Shown: positions 8,901 through 16,995, numbered from the stretch's first letter. The stretch: 64,000 nt of DNA from Mesorhizobium sp. 1M-11 (GCF_001303895.1 NZ_LJSD01000075.1:193501-257500), one strand, 5' to 3'. Program-made: numbers and translations. Notes: generated by a model from the sequence alone, not told the origin.

Positions 8901-9515
8901 ATGGCCGCCTCATACATCTACGCAAGCGATGTCGCCTTCACACCCACGGTGAAGGCGATCCAGGCCCGCAAGGGATCGCGACAGGCCTATGCTCGCTCGG
9001 AGGAACGTGGCTGGAACCAGGACATAACGCCCGATCTCGCCGCCTTCATCGCGGCGCAGACCAGCATCTTCTTCGCGACCGCCAATGCCGAGGGCCAACC
9101 CTATATCCAGCATCGCGGCGGACCAGCCGGCTTCCTGCACGTGCTTGACCACCGCACCATCGGTTTCGCCGATTTCTCGGGCAACCGACAGTTCATCTCG
9201 CAAGGCAATCTCGCCGACAACGGCAAGGCCTTCCTGTTCCTCATCGATTACATGCTGCGCCAGCGCATCAAGATCTGGGGCGAGGCGCGTGTCGTCGAGA
9301 ACGATCCCGAACTTCTGGCCCGGCTGATGCCTCCGGACTACAAGGCGCGTCCCGAGCAGGTCATCCTGTTCACCGTATCGACCTGGGATGCGAATTGCCC
9401 GCAGCACATTCCGCAGCGTTTCGAAGCGACCGATGTCGCGTCGATCCTCGCCGACCGCGATCGGCGTATTGCCGCCCTCGAGGCGGAGATCACGAAATTG
9501 CGCGCCGGCTCCTAA
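8901..9515 (+). CDS. Pyridoxamine 5'-phosphate oxidase-like flavin protein
   Basis: A 204-residue member of the PNPOx-like split-barrel group, usually FMN-binding; many members are of unknown substrate and are not true PdxH. The core runs from about residue 45 (IAAQTSIFFATANAEGQPYIQHRGGPAGFLHV broken over two strands) through IGFADFSGNRQFISQGNL and the IDYMLRQRIKIWGEARVVE segment, ending in a predicted coiled helix (DRDRRIAALEAEITKLRAG). The ATG at 8901 has AAGGAG six bases upstream; an in-frame ATG at 8883 lacks this. It is divergent from a LysR gene, likely its regulator. Confidence 0.8.
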   Translation: MAASYIYASDVAFTPTVKAIQARKGSRQAYARSEERGWNQDITPDLAAFIAAQTSIFFATANAEGQPYIQHRGGPAGFLHVLDHRTIGFADFSGNRQFISQGNLADNGKAFLFLIDYMLRQRIKIWGEARVVENDPELLARLMPPDYKARPEQVILFTVSTWDANCPQHIPQRFEATDVASILADRDRRIAALEAEITKLRAGS

Positions 9516-9557
9516 AAGGCATCGACCCATCTCAGGTCGCCCATCGGGGCCGTGCGG

Positions 9558-10250
9558 TCAGTCGAGGTCGTGGTTGGCGAAGGCAGGCCGGATCGGCAGG
9601 ACAACGCGGCCCAATGCCAGGAGATATTTGTTGTATTCGGTGAACAGCACCCGGAAGGCGCCCGGCTTGATCAGCCAGCCGCCATTGTCGAGATTGCTGT
9701 TGACCACCGGATAAGGCACCAGCTTCGCGCCCCGCAGAAGCCGGCCCATCTCCAGGAGGCTGCGGGGCATGTGGTAGTTGTTGGTGACAAGGAGGATGCG
9801 GCTGTAGCCATGGGTCTCGACCCACTTGGCGCTCTCCTCGGCATTGCCGATCGTGTCGAGCGCCGCGCGATCGATGTCGATGCAGCACGAAAACAACTGG
9901 GTGTCGCCCTGCGTCGCCCGCTGCAGCTGCTTGCGGCTGGCGGTCGGATGCACCCCGCTGATCAGAAGCCGCGCACCCTTGCCTGATTCGAGCAGGCCGA
10001 TGGCTGCATCGAGCCGCGACTGGCCGCCGGTGAGCACGATGATGGCGTCCGCCGCCTCGGGATCGGCCGGTGTGGTGAGCCGGCTGACATGGCTGGCGAA
10101 CCAGCCGAAACCCAGGAGGTAGAAGGCGATACAGAACAGGACCAGAAGGCTGATATTGCGCACCAGGCGCCACAGCCGGGATGGTCCGCGCGACACGCTG
10201 CGAGTGTCCCGCGCGACTTCGGCCATGTCGGCAGAATCGCGACTGTTCAT
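9558..10250 (-). CDS. YdcF/ElyC family membrane protein (DUF218)
   Basis: A 230-residue protein with one N-terminal transmembrane segment (about 26-48) and a DUF218 domain: AIIVLTGGQSRLDAAIGLL, LLISGVHP, and LLVTNNYHMPRSLLEM with the conserved Asn-Tyr-His block. DUF218 proteins such as SanA and ElyC act in cell-envelope or peptidoglycan-precursor maintenance, but the reaction is not known. The start at ATG 10250 leaves about 97 bases after ftsX; an open frame reaches back into ftsX but gives an uncharacteristic leader. It follows ftsE-ftsX in the same direction, a conserved order in Rhizobiales, so a cell-division or envelope role is reasonable. Confidence 0.8.
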   Translation of the reverse strand: MNSRDSADMAEVARDTRSVSRGPSRLWRLVRNISLLVLFCIAFYLLGFGWFASHVSRLTTPADPEAADAIIVLTGGQSRLDAAIGLLESGKGARLLISGVHPTASRKQLQRATQGDTQLFSCCIDIDRAALDTIGNAEESAKWVETHGYSRILLVTNNYHMPRSLLEMGRLLRGAKLVPYPVVNSNLDNGGWLIKPGAFRVLFTEYNKYLLALGRVVLPIRPAFANHDLD

Positions 10251-10347
10251 GCTTCCATGATTAGTGCCGAATTGCGGCCTTTGGTAGGAAAAAGCACCCT
10301 CCCGCGAGCTGATTTCTGGGCCGCACTGCGTCATAGCCGCCTCTCCG

Positions 10348-11340
10348 TCAGCCGCCGTCGGTCTGGCGCGTATCGAGATCACTCAGATAGGTGATCACTG
10401 TGGCATGCGACGTGGCCGCGGTCAGCGCGCCGATCACCACCACCATCAGGACGACGCCGAGATATCCAGCCCAGCCGATGGCGAAACTGCCGAACAGCGC
10501 AACGGCCTGGTCTGCTTGCGGCGTTGCCATGTTTCGCGATGCCCAGAAGGAAAAGATCAGGAACACGACGATTGCCGCCACGCCGCCGGCTGCCGCTCCC
10601 TTCATGCCGGTAACAAGGAACTGCTGTCGAAACTGGCGGGCAATGAACCGCGCTTCGGCACCGACGAAATGCAGCACCTCGATGATGTGGCCGTTACCCG
10701 CCATCGCGCCGCGCGTGGCGAACACCACCGTCAGCACGGTCGCCGACAGCATGAGCACCAGCACCAGCATGCCGATGGTCACTGTCGTGCGCGCCATGGC
10801 AACCAACCGGTCCACCCAGGTGCGGTGATCGTCCAGCGAGGCGCTGGCGATCGTATTGGTCAGCGCCTCGCGCATGGCTGCGAAATTGGGCGGATTGTTC
10901 TCGTCGATGGTGACAACGACAAGGCGAGGCACCGGCAGCTCGTCGATGTTGAGACCGCTGCCCAGCCATGGCGCCAGCAGGCGCGCGGTGGCATCACGGT
11001 CAACGATGCTGGTGGCTTTGACGCCCGGGAATTTGGCTGCGATCCCGGCTGCACTGGCCAGCGCAGCCTCCATGTCCACCCCGTCGACCGGCTTGATCTG
11101 GATCGTCGCCTCGCGCGAGATCTGGTTCTCCCATACTGCCGCGGTACCCCGCACCAATGTGACCGCGCCGAAGGTGAGGCAGGACAGGAAAGTCATGATG
11201 GCGATGACGAACACCAGTGCGCGGCCGGCGATGTTCTGCGCCGGCACGATGGGCGCCATCTTGCGCTGCGCGCGCTGAGGTGCCTCGGCGCGACGGATCT
11301 CGCCATCTTCGTCTTCGTGATCGGCTGTCATCTCAATCAT
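10348..11340 (-). CDS. ftsX: Cell division protein FtsX
   Basis: Membrane subunit of the FtsEX complex, which uses ATP hydrolysis in the cytoplasm to control periplasmic murein hydrolysis at the septum. The 330-residue protein has the FtsX layout: a hydrophilic, acidic N-terminal tail, transmembrane helix 1 (about 42-65), a periplasmic loop of about 110 residues, then three more helices in the second half. The ATG at 11340 overlaps ftsE by 8 bases; an ATG at 11331 is also possible. The pair is transcribed together with the ydcF-like gene. Confidence 0.9.
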   Translation of the reverse strand: MIEMTADHEDEDGEIRRAEAPQRAQRKMAPIVPAQNIAGRALVFVIAIMTFLSCLTFGAVTLVRGTAAVWENQISREATIQIKPVDGVDMEAALASAAGIAAKFPGVKATSIVDRDATARLLAPWLGSGLNIDELPVPRLVVVTIDENNPPNFAAMREALTNTIASASLDDHRTWVDRLVAMARTTVTIGMLVLVLMLSATVLTVVFATRGAMAGNGHIIEVLHFVGAEARFIARQFRQQFLVTGMKGAAAGGVAAIVVFLIFSFWASRNMATPQADQAVALFGSFAIGWAGYLGVVLMVVVIGALTAATSHATVITYLSDLDTRQTDGG

Positions 11341-11992
11341 AGATGTCCAGTCTCCCTCCCGACAGGATCAGCCGGCGGGCATCGACCTGTTCCATCAGGC
11401 CGAGATCGTGGGTGGCAATGACGACGGCCGTACCGAGACGGTTCAGTTCGATGAACAGCCGAAGCAGCCGCCGCGCCAATTGCGGATCGACATTGCCTGT
11501 CGGCTCGTCGGCGAGCAGGATCTGCGGCTGTTCGATCAGTGCACGTGCGATCGCCGCGCGCTGTTTCTCGCCACCCGACAGCACCGGCGGCAGCACATGC
11601 ATGCGGTCGCCAAGGCCGACCCACTTCAGCAGTTCGACCACGTCGGTGCGATAGCTCGCCTCCTCGCGGCCGCGCACACGCAGAGGCAGCGCCACATTCT
11701 CGTAGGTCGTCATGTGATCCAGCAGTCGGAAATCCTGGAACACCACGCCGATACGGCGGCGCAGATGCGGCAGTTCCTCGCGCGTGATGCGGGCGCGATC
11801 CTTGCCGAAGACGGTGATCAGCCCCCGCGTCGGTTTCAATGACAGGAATAGAAGGCGCAACAACGTCGTCTTGCCGGCACCGGACGGCCCGCTGAGGAAC
11901 TGGAAGGAACGCTCCGGAACATGCAAGGTGATGTCACGGAGAATCTCCGGACCCATGCCGTAGCGGAGGCCGACATTTTCGAAGCGGATCAC
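11333..11992 (-). CDS. ftsE: Cell division ATP-binding protein FtsE
   Basis: ATPase of the FtsEX complex, 219 residues. It has Walker A (GPSGAGKTT), Q-loop, the signature LSGGEKQRAAIARAL and Walker B with FtsE-type ending (ILLADEPTGNVD), followed by the H-loop (VVIATHD). I chose the GTG at 11992 (beginning VIRFENVGLRYG) because the family opens with MIRFENV; the frame runs 32 codons further up, into sequence related to an intergenic repeat, with no family similarity. Shine-Dalgarno support is weak. The gene overlaps ftsX and is divergent from the hypothetical gene at 12247, with a family B repeat in between. Confidence 0.92.
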   Translation of the reverse strand: MIRFENVGLRYGMGPEILRDITLHVPERSFQFLSGPSGAGKTTLLRLLFLSLKPTRGLITVFGKDRARITREELPHLRRRIGVVFQDFRLLDHMTTYENVALPLRVRGREEASYRTDVVELLKWVGLGDRMHVLPPVLSGGEKQRAAIARALIEQPQILLADEPTGNVDPQLARRLLRLFIELNRLGTAVVIATHDLGLMEQVDARRLILSGGRLDIYD

Positions 11993-12039
11993 GTGCGGCG
12001 ACCTGGAACTGTGTTTGGCGGCAGTCCGCCCGTCTCTAA

Positions 12040-12142
12040 CGCATGACCCCGAAGATCGGAACGATTTTCGGAAAGGATCATGCGCCAACTCAAAGTGTTG
12101 GAGCGTCCTTTGCGCGTCCGAATGGACGCGCGGCGCTCTGAG
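12040..12142. repeat. Intergenic palindromic repeat, family B, copy 1
   Basis: Two inverted modules: GCATGACCCCGAAGATCGG...CGATTTTCGGAAAGGATCATGC, and GAGCGTCCTTTGCGCGTCC with GGACGCGCGGCGCTC closing the hairpin. The same two modules occur in opposite orientation at 53145-53250. It lies in the ftsE leader region, between ftsE and the divergent hypothetical gene. Confidence 0.85.
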
Positions 12143-12246
12143 AAACGACCATCGACCGGCATGGTTAACGGCCGGTTAAATTTCGATGCCGACCGCCGCT
12201 GTAAATCGATTCCGGTTGGGAAGCATTAACCATTTTTGTCTACGGA

Positions 12247-12930
12247 ATGGCAACAGACGGCGAACAGAAGCGACCAGGATACAGGATGGCCGATCGCGGC
12301 ACGGCACGCCCGGTTTCCGGCGAAATCATGACCGCGGCCTCATCGGTTCGCAACGGCACCGCCGTGGCCGACGTGGTCGACGCTGATTTCATCGTGCTTG
12401 ATCCTGATTCTGGCGTTCAGTTCGATCGAGCGCCTACGCAGATCCCCTTGGAAGCGGTTGAACCAGCACCGTCACTCGACGGGATGGGCATGCTGCGCAA
12501 AGGTGAAGCAACAGCTGATATGCACGGCGCATCTCATGGCGGGCCACTGTTCTGGGGCGGCGGCGTTGCAATCGCCCTGCTGGCATTCTGGGTCTCGGGT
12601 GGCCACGCCTTGTTTCACAAAGGTGCTTTCTTCGATTCGACCGAGAACGCCGTCACCGCACTCAGCATCTCGGGCGTGAGTTCGCGCGTCGACAGCAGCG
12701 GCCGCAAACCTGTGCTGCTTGTTGACGGCGAGGCCGGCAATGACGGCATGGAAGCAGCCGTGCTGCCACCGCTCGAGATCCGCGTTACCGGCAATGACGG
12801 CCATATCACCCGCTATGGGTTGGGGACATCCGGCCGCACCTTGCCGCCTGGCGAAAGATTTGCCTTTTCCAGCCGGCTCGACCTGCCTAGAAACGGCGTA
12901 ACGGCCGTCTCGGTCACCTTCGCGCGATAG
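12247..12930 (+). CDS. Conserved hypothetical single-span membrane protein (DUF3426-like C-terminus)
   Basis: Function unknown. The 227-residue product has a long polar N-terminal region, one transmembrane helix (about residues 97-120, within LFWGGGVAIALLAFWVSGG) and a C-terminal domain of about 95 residues that resembles the DUF3426-like end of some alphaproteobacterial proteins (PLEIRVTGNDG, then LPPGERFAFSSRLDLP and VSVTFAR). Topology suggests the C-terminal domain faces the periplasm. An ATG at 12286 is an alternative start. The next gene, hpt, begins 47 bases after the stop in the same direction; co-transcription is likely. Confidence 0.65.
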   Translation: MATDGEQKRPGYRMADRGTARPVSGEIMTAASSVRNGTAVADVVDADFIVLDPDSGVQFDRAPTQIPLEAVEPAPSLDGMGMLRKGEATADMHGASHGGPLFWGGGVAIALLAFWVSGGHALFHKGAFFDSTENAVTALSISGVSSRVDSSGRKPVLLVDGEAGNDGMEAAVLPPLEIRVTGNDGHITRYGLGTSGRTLPPGERFAFSSRLDLPRNGVTAVSVTFAR

Positions 12931-12977
12931 TGGCGGCTGCGGCCGTCTTCGGACGCGCGTTTCCAGAAAGGATCTTC

Positions 12978-13520
12978 ATGCCAGTTGTACGGGGCAAGGA
13001 TATCGAGGTTCTGTTTTCGGCGTCGGCGATCGCGCGCCGCAATCTTGAACTCGCCAAGGAGATCGCGGCCCATGATTATCACGACCTCCTGGTCATCTCG
13101 GTCCTGAAGGGTTCCTTCATTTTCGCCGCCGACCTGATCCGCGCCATGCACGATGCCGGGCTGTCGCCGGAGGTCGAGTTCATCTTCATTTCCAGCTATG
13201 GCGCCGGCACCGAAAGCGGCCAGGTGCGCGTATTGCGCGACATCGACAACGAGGTCGCCGGCCGCGACGTGCTCCTGATCGATGACATTCTGGAATCCGG
13301 CAAGACGCTGAAATTCACCCGCGAGCTGATGCTGTCGCGTGGGGCAAAAAGCTGTTCCATTGCCGTGTTGCTGGACAAGCGCATGCGCCGGCAGACGGAC
13401 CTCAACGCCGACTATGTCGGCTTCGACTGCCCGGATTACTTCGTTGTCGGCTACGGCATGGATGTCGGCCACGCCTTCCGCGAACTGCCCTTCGTCGGGG
13501 TGGTGAAAGGCGACGCCTGA
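12978..13520 (+). CDS. hpt: Hypoxanthine phosphoribosyltransferase
   Basis: Purine salvage enzyme making IMP (and GMP) from hypoxanthine (guanine) and PRPP in the cytoplasm; 180 residues, the usual size. It contains VISVLKGSFIFAADLIRAM, the flexible-loop region FISSYGAG, the PRPP-binding motif VLLIDDILESGKTL, and the base-binding ADYVGFDCPDYFVVGYGMD. AAAGGA lies six bases before the ATG at 12978, and this start matches the family; an open frame extends 16 codons upstream without similarity. Confidence 0.93.
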   Translation: MPVVRGKDIEVLFSASAIARRNLELAKEIAAHDYHDLLVISVLKGSFIFAADLIRAMHDAGLSPEVEFIFISSYGAGTESGQVRVLRDIDNEVAGRDVLLIDDILESGKTLKFTRELMLSRGAKSCSIAVLLDKRMRRQTDLNADYVGFDCPDYFVVGYGMDVGHAFRELPFVGVVKGDA

Positions 13521-13605
13521 GCTCGTTCCGTGGCTCTTCGAAAAGAATTCGGGGACCGTCCGGACTTTCAGGAAACGTCAACATTTGCCGGGCAAAGCTC
13601 GGCGC

Positions 13606-13971
13606 ATGACAAAGCTTCTGATCGTCGAGGACGATGAATCCGTCCGCACTCTCGCTGCCCGCGCGCTCGAACGCGCAGGCTACAATATCGACATCGCCGC
13701 CGATGGCGCGCAAGGGCTGGAAAGCATCCGTGCCGCCAACGGCAATTACGATCTGATCGTCTCGGATATCCGCATGCCGGAGATGGACGGCATCGAAATG
13801 GCCAAGGCCGCCGCGGCCGCTTTCCCGGCGCTGAAGATCATGCTGGTGACGGGCTATGCCGATCAGCGCGAGCGTGCGGAGGAATTGAACGGCATCATCC
13901 TGGACGTCGTGCAGAAGCCTTTTACCCTGGCCGAAATCCGCGACCGCGTCGGCCGCGCGCTGGCGGCCTGA
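13606..13971 (+). CDS. Single-domain response regulator (CpdR-like receiver)
   Basis: A 121-residue stand-alone CheY-type receiver with no output domain. All phosphorylation residues are present: Asp9/Asp10, the phospho-acceptor Asp54 (LIVSDIRMP), Thr82 (MLVTGYAD) and Lys104 (VVQKPF). Single receivers of this type in alphaproteobacteria include CpdR, which links phosphorylation to ClpXP proteolysis; the resemblance (RALERAGY, MDGIE, KPFTL) is suggestive but not decisive. The ATG at 13606 is preferred to a TTG 7 codons upstream. It lies 85 bases after hpt; no kinase gene is adjacent. Confidence 0.83.
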   Translation: MTKLLIVEDDESVRTLAARALERAGYNIDIAADGAQGLESIRAANGNYDLIVSDIRMPEMDGIEMAKAAAAAFPALKIMLVTGYADQRERAEELNGIILDVVQKPFTLAEIRDRVGRALAA

Positions 13972-14005
13972 CGGCGCACAATTCCACTGACGTCAGCAGG
14001 CGAGC

Positions 14006-14956
14006 CTACGCACTCGCCTTGTCCAGCTCATCGATATCGGCCGGCTTGAGCGTGAGCGACGCGGCGCGCACTAGGCTTGCCATCTGCTCCGGCGTGGTCG
14101 CGCTGGCGATCGGCGCTGTCACGCCTGGACGTGCGATCACCCAGGCAAGCGCGACTTCTGCCGGCTTGGCCGCATGCCGCCCGGCGACAGCATCGAGCGC
14201 TGCCAGGATGCGCATGCCCCGTTTGTTGAGATATCTATCAATGTCTCCGCCGCGCGCGGCGCTTTTGCCGAGATCGGCCTTGCTGCGGTACTTTCCTGAC
14301 AGAAATCCCCTGGCGAGGCTGAAATAGGTGATGACGCCGAGCTCCTCCGCCATGCAGAGATCGCGCAGCGGACCGTCATAGGAAGCGCGGTCGTAGAGAT
14401 TGTATTCCGGTTGCAGCACCTCGTAGCGCGGCAGATTGCGCAGCTTGGCCACATCGAGAGCGGCCCGAAGCTGACCTGCGTCCAGATTGGAGCAGCCGAT
14501 ATGGCGAACCTTGCCCTTGGCAAGGAGCTTCTCATAGGCGCCAAGCGTTTCCTCGTAAGGCACCGTCGGATCGGGCCAATGCGAAAGATAGAGATCGATG
14601 GCGTCGGTCTGCAGGCGCTTCAGCGAGGCTTCCACCGCCTGTTCGATATGGGCGGCGGAAAGGTCCCTCTTGCCCTGCCCCATATCTGCACCGACTTTGG
14701 TGATGACGACCACCTTGTCACGAGTGCCCCGCGCCTCCATCCACCTGCCGATGATGGTTTCCGATTCGCCGCCCTTGTTGCCGGGCACCCAGCGCGAATA
14801 GGCGTCGGCCGTGTCGATGGCGTTGAGGCCGCCATCGACAAAACGGTCGAGCAGATCGAAGGACGTCTTCTCGTCAGCAGTCCAGCCGAAGACATTGCCG
14901 CCCAGTACGAGCGGCGCGATTTCGAGGTCGGTTCGACCGAGCAAACGTCTGTTCAA
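14006..14956 (-). CDS. Aldo/keto reductase
   Basis: NAD(P)H-dependent oxidoreductase of the AKR superfamily, 316 residues in a (beta/alpha)8 barrel. The catalytic tetrad is visible: Asp and Tyr in AIDTADAYSRW, Lys in VVVITKVGAD, His in LYLSHWPDP. The nucleotide-binding region near the end (APIASATTPEQM) fits. The start is TTG at 14956, supported by AGGGAG seven bases upstream; no ATG gives a complete barrel. A family A repeat begins exactly at the end of this Shine-Dalgarno sequence, so its leader may have been reshaped. Substrate unknown. Confidence 0.87.
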   Translation of the reverse strand: MNRRLLGRTDLEIAPLVLGGNVFGWTADEKTSFDLLDRFVDGGLNAIDTADAYSRWVPGNKGGESETIIGRWMEARGTRDKVVVITKVGADMGQGKRDLSAAHIEQAVEASLKRLQTDAIDLYLSHWPDPTVPYEETLGAYEKLLAKGKVRHIGCSNLDAGQLRAALDVAKLRNLPRYEVLQPEYNLYDRASYDGPLRDLCMAEELGVITYFSLARGFLSGKYRSKADLGKSAARGGDIDRYLNKRGMRILAALDAVAGRHAAKPAEVALAWVIARPGVTAPIASATTPEQMASLVRAASLTLKPADIDELDKASA

Positions 14957-14968
14957 GATTGATCTCCC

Positions 14969-15071
14969 TAGAGCATTTTGTAGCCAGGTGGAATCACCTG
15001 GCGTTACAAAAATGCGGCGAAAACAAACTTAGAGCGTTTCCGCGTTTCCGTAAAAAACGGAAACGCTCTAA
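14969..15071. repeat. Intergenic palindromic repeat, family A, copy 2
   Basis: Nearly the same as the element at 6821: palindrome CCAGGTGGAATCACCTGG (a compensated version of the other copy), then CGTTACAAAAATGCGGCG, AAACAAA, and the TTTCCGTAAAAAACGGAAA hairpin. Compensatory changes in the first palindrome between the two copies suggest selection for the hairpin in RNA or DNA. Confidence 0.9.
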
Positions 15072-15175
15072 GAGCAATTCCAGGAAAAGTGCGCAGCGGT
15101 TTTCCGCCCCGGAATTGCGCAAAAAACAAAGGATTAGAGCGTTCCCGCGTTTCCGCAAAAACGGAAACGCTCTAA
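15071..15175. repeat. Intergenic palindromic repeat, family A variant, copy 3 (tandem)
   Basis: Follows copy 2 head to tail. It starts with the alternative first module (AGAGCAATTCCAGGAAAAG...GGAATTGCG, an imperfect stem) and ends with the same GTTTCCGCAAAAACGGAAACGCTC hairpin. This module pairing is shared with copies at 29350, 39530 and 62591. Confidence 0.9.
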
Positions 15176-15211
15176 TGCCGGCGGGTGCCGATACCAGCAG
15201 GAAGCTAGGGA

Positions 15212-15766
15212 CTATCGCCGAGCGTTCAATGGGCCAGAAGTGTTTTCGGGCGGGACGATCAGCCGCGCCACCTCTTCCAGCCAGCGATCGCGAATGCCAA
15301 GCGCTTCGAGATGCTGGATGGTGTTGAGCACATAGTCCTCATTGACACCGGACTGGCCGACAGCACCGCGTACGACGGTGGCGGCCTCCGCTTCATCGAG
15401 TGAGCCTGCATATTGCTCGTGGCCACGGTCGGCGACATAGGTCACCGCATCCGCCATGCGGCCGTCCTCCAGTGCCACCTTCACCCAGCGTTCGAGATAG
15501 ACGTTGGTGACCAGTTCACGCTCGCGCAGATAGGCGATGACCTCGTCGCGCAACTCGCCAGGCACCCGGAAAGCCAGCCCGATGCAGGAACCGCCGCGGT
15601 CGAGGCCAAGCACCAGACCCGGTCTTTCGCGGGTGCCGCGATGGACGAAGGAATAGACGCAGAGCGAACGCCGATAGCCATGCAGGCGTGCTCTTTGCGT
15701 CTCGACATGCGCGAAACCGGGGCGCCAGATCAGCGAACCGTAGCCAAAAACCCAAAAATCGCCCAT
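15212..15766 (-). CDS. Gamma-glutamylcyclotransferase (ChaC-like)
   Basis: A 184-residue member of the ChaC/GGCT-like fold, predicted to cleave glutathione to 5-oxoproline and Cys-Gly in the cytoplasm. The substrate-binding motif is at the start (WVFGYGSLIWRPGF), followed by RARLHGYRRSLC and the strand-rich core (GLVLGLDRGGSCIGLAFRV), with VTNVYLERWV and NTIQHLEALGI near the end. The ATG at 15766 puts the YGSL motif at residues 8-12, as in the family; the open frame upstream comes from a repeat. A short repeat unit (15778-15828) lies in its leader. Confidence 0.87.
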   Translation of the reverse strand: MGDFWVFGYGSLIWRPGFAHVETQRARLHGYRRSLCVYSFVHRGTRERPGLVLGLDRGGSCIGLAFRVPGELRDEVIAYLRERELVTNVYLERWVKVALEDGRMADAVTYVADRGHEQYAGSLDEAEAATVVRGAVGQSGVNEDYVLNTIQHLEALGIRDRWLEEVARLIVPPENTSGPLNARR

Positions 15767-15777
15767 ATCGCCAAGCC

Positions 15778-15828
15778 TAAAGCATGATCCCGAAAAGTCG
15801 TGGACTTTTTGGACAAAGATCATGCGAC
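15778..15828. repeat. Short palindromic repeat, family C
   Basis: AGCATGATCCCGAAAAGTC...GGACTTTTTGGACAAAGATCATGC forms a long imperfect hairpin with GCATGATC/GATCATGC ends. Related ends are seen at 12040 and near 49260-49286. It sits between the divergent cyclotransferase and DUF2125 genes. Confidence 0.8.
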
Positions 15829-15940
15829 AAGCAAAGAGACAGGGCGGAATGTCGTTTCTTCTTCATCGCGTTCCGCATCAAATCATTTCGACCGGGATGG
15901 TCGCCGTTCCGGTTCTTTCTGCGTTATCGAGGGCCACAGC

Positions 15941-16939
15941 ATGACGTCAAGTGACCAGAGCAAGCCAAAACGTCGGCGCTGGCTGCCCAAACTGATCTTG
16001 GCCCTGCTTGTTCTGTTCGGCCTCTACAGCGCCGGCTGGTACTGGTTGGCCGGGCGCGTCAGGAGCGATGCCACGAGCACCGTCACTGCCCTGGCGGCCA
16101 AGGGAATCAATGCCGACTGCGCCAATCTGACGGTAAGCGGCTATCCGCTGCATTTCACGGTCACCTGCGATGCGCTTGCCTACCAGGACGATTCCAGGAA
16201 CATAGCCGCGGCTGCCGGTGGAGTAATTGCCACGGCGAGCCTGGCCCAGCCGCTGGTACCGAACGTCAATCTCGACGGGCCGCTGCGCACCTCCGTGCCG
16301 GGCACGCTGCCGCTGTGGATCGACTGGGACCAGCTGGACATCAGTGGACGCCTGTGGTGGCCCCTGCCCAGCCGTGTCTCGGTGACCGCCGAGGGTTTCA
16401 ACGGCCAGACCGACCCGGCCGACGAGACCGATCCGGTCCAGCTGTTCAGCGTCGGCCAGCTCACCGCCACGGCCAGCCCCACCGGCCAGGACCTTGTGCT
16501 CACCCATGATTTCACAGATCTTGAGATTGATGCCCATACCATCGGTGGCCGGGTGCTGCCGCCTTTCAGCGGCAAGGGCGACGCCACGGTGAAGAACGGC
16601 ATCGCCATGCTGAACACACCGCCGAAGAGCCTGCGTGGTCAATCCGCCGAAATCAGGAATCTTGAACTGTTCTCCGGCGAGGCGCGCATCGTTCTCGCGG
16701 GGCCGGTCGCGGTCGATGCCGACGGGTTGATCGACGCCACGCTCAACATCAAGCTGCAGAACCCGAAGGCGGTTGCGGCCATTCTCGCCACGGCCATCCC
16801 TGAACAGGCGAGCCAGATCCAGCAGGGTTTCGCCGCCCTTTCCATGCTCGGCAACGAACCGACGATGCCGCTGAAAGTGGTGAAGGGCCGCGCCTCTCTG
16901 GGATTCATTCCGTTGGGGATGATTAAGCCGGTCGAGTAG
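15941..16939 (+). CDS. DUF2125 family protein
   Basis: Function unknown. A 332-residue protein with a basic N-terminus (SKPKRRRWLPK), one signal-anchor helix (about 17-36) and a large exported domain of beta-rich repeats, consistent with DUF2125 of alphaproteobacteria. Two cysteines (in NADCANLTVSG and FTVTCDAL) are about 20 residues apart and could form a disulphide in the periplasm. The ATG at 15941 is the natural start. The gene converges on tyrC, with a strong shared hairpin between them. Confidence 0.8.
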   Translation: MTSSDQSKPKRRRWLPKLILALLVLFGLYSAGWYWLAGRVRSDATSTVTALAAKGINADCANLTVSGYPLHFTVTCDALAYQDDSRNIAAAAGGVIATASLAQPLVPNVNLDGPLRTSVPGTLPLWIDWDQLDISGRLWWPLPSRVSVTAEGFNGQTDPADETDPVQLFSVGQLTATASPTGQDLVLTHDFTDLEIDAHTIGGRVLPPFSGKGDATVKNGIAMLNTPPKSLRGQSAEIRNLELFSGEARIVLAGPVAVDADGLIDATLNIKLQNPKAVAAILATAIPEQASQIQQGFAALSMLGNEPTMPLKVVKGRASLGFIPLGMIKPVE

Positions 16940-16942
16940 GGC

Positions 16943-16985
16943 AGTAGGCAGTAGAGAATTATCGCCCTATTGCCTACTGCCTACT
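16943..16985. terminator. Hairpin between convergent DUF2125 gene and tyrC
   Basis: Perfect 12-base arms, AGTAGGCAGTAG (16943-16954) and CTACTGCCTACT (16974-16985), with a 19-base loop. The arms themselves contain direct GCAGTAG repeats. There is no clear T-run, so bidirectional termination is inferred from position. Confidence 0.6.
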
Positions 16986-16995
16986 CCCGACTGCC

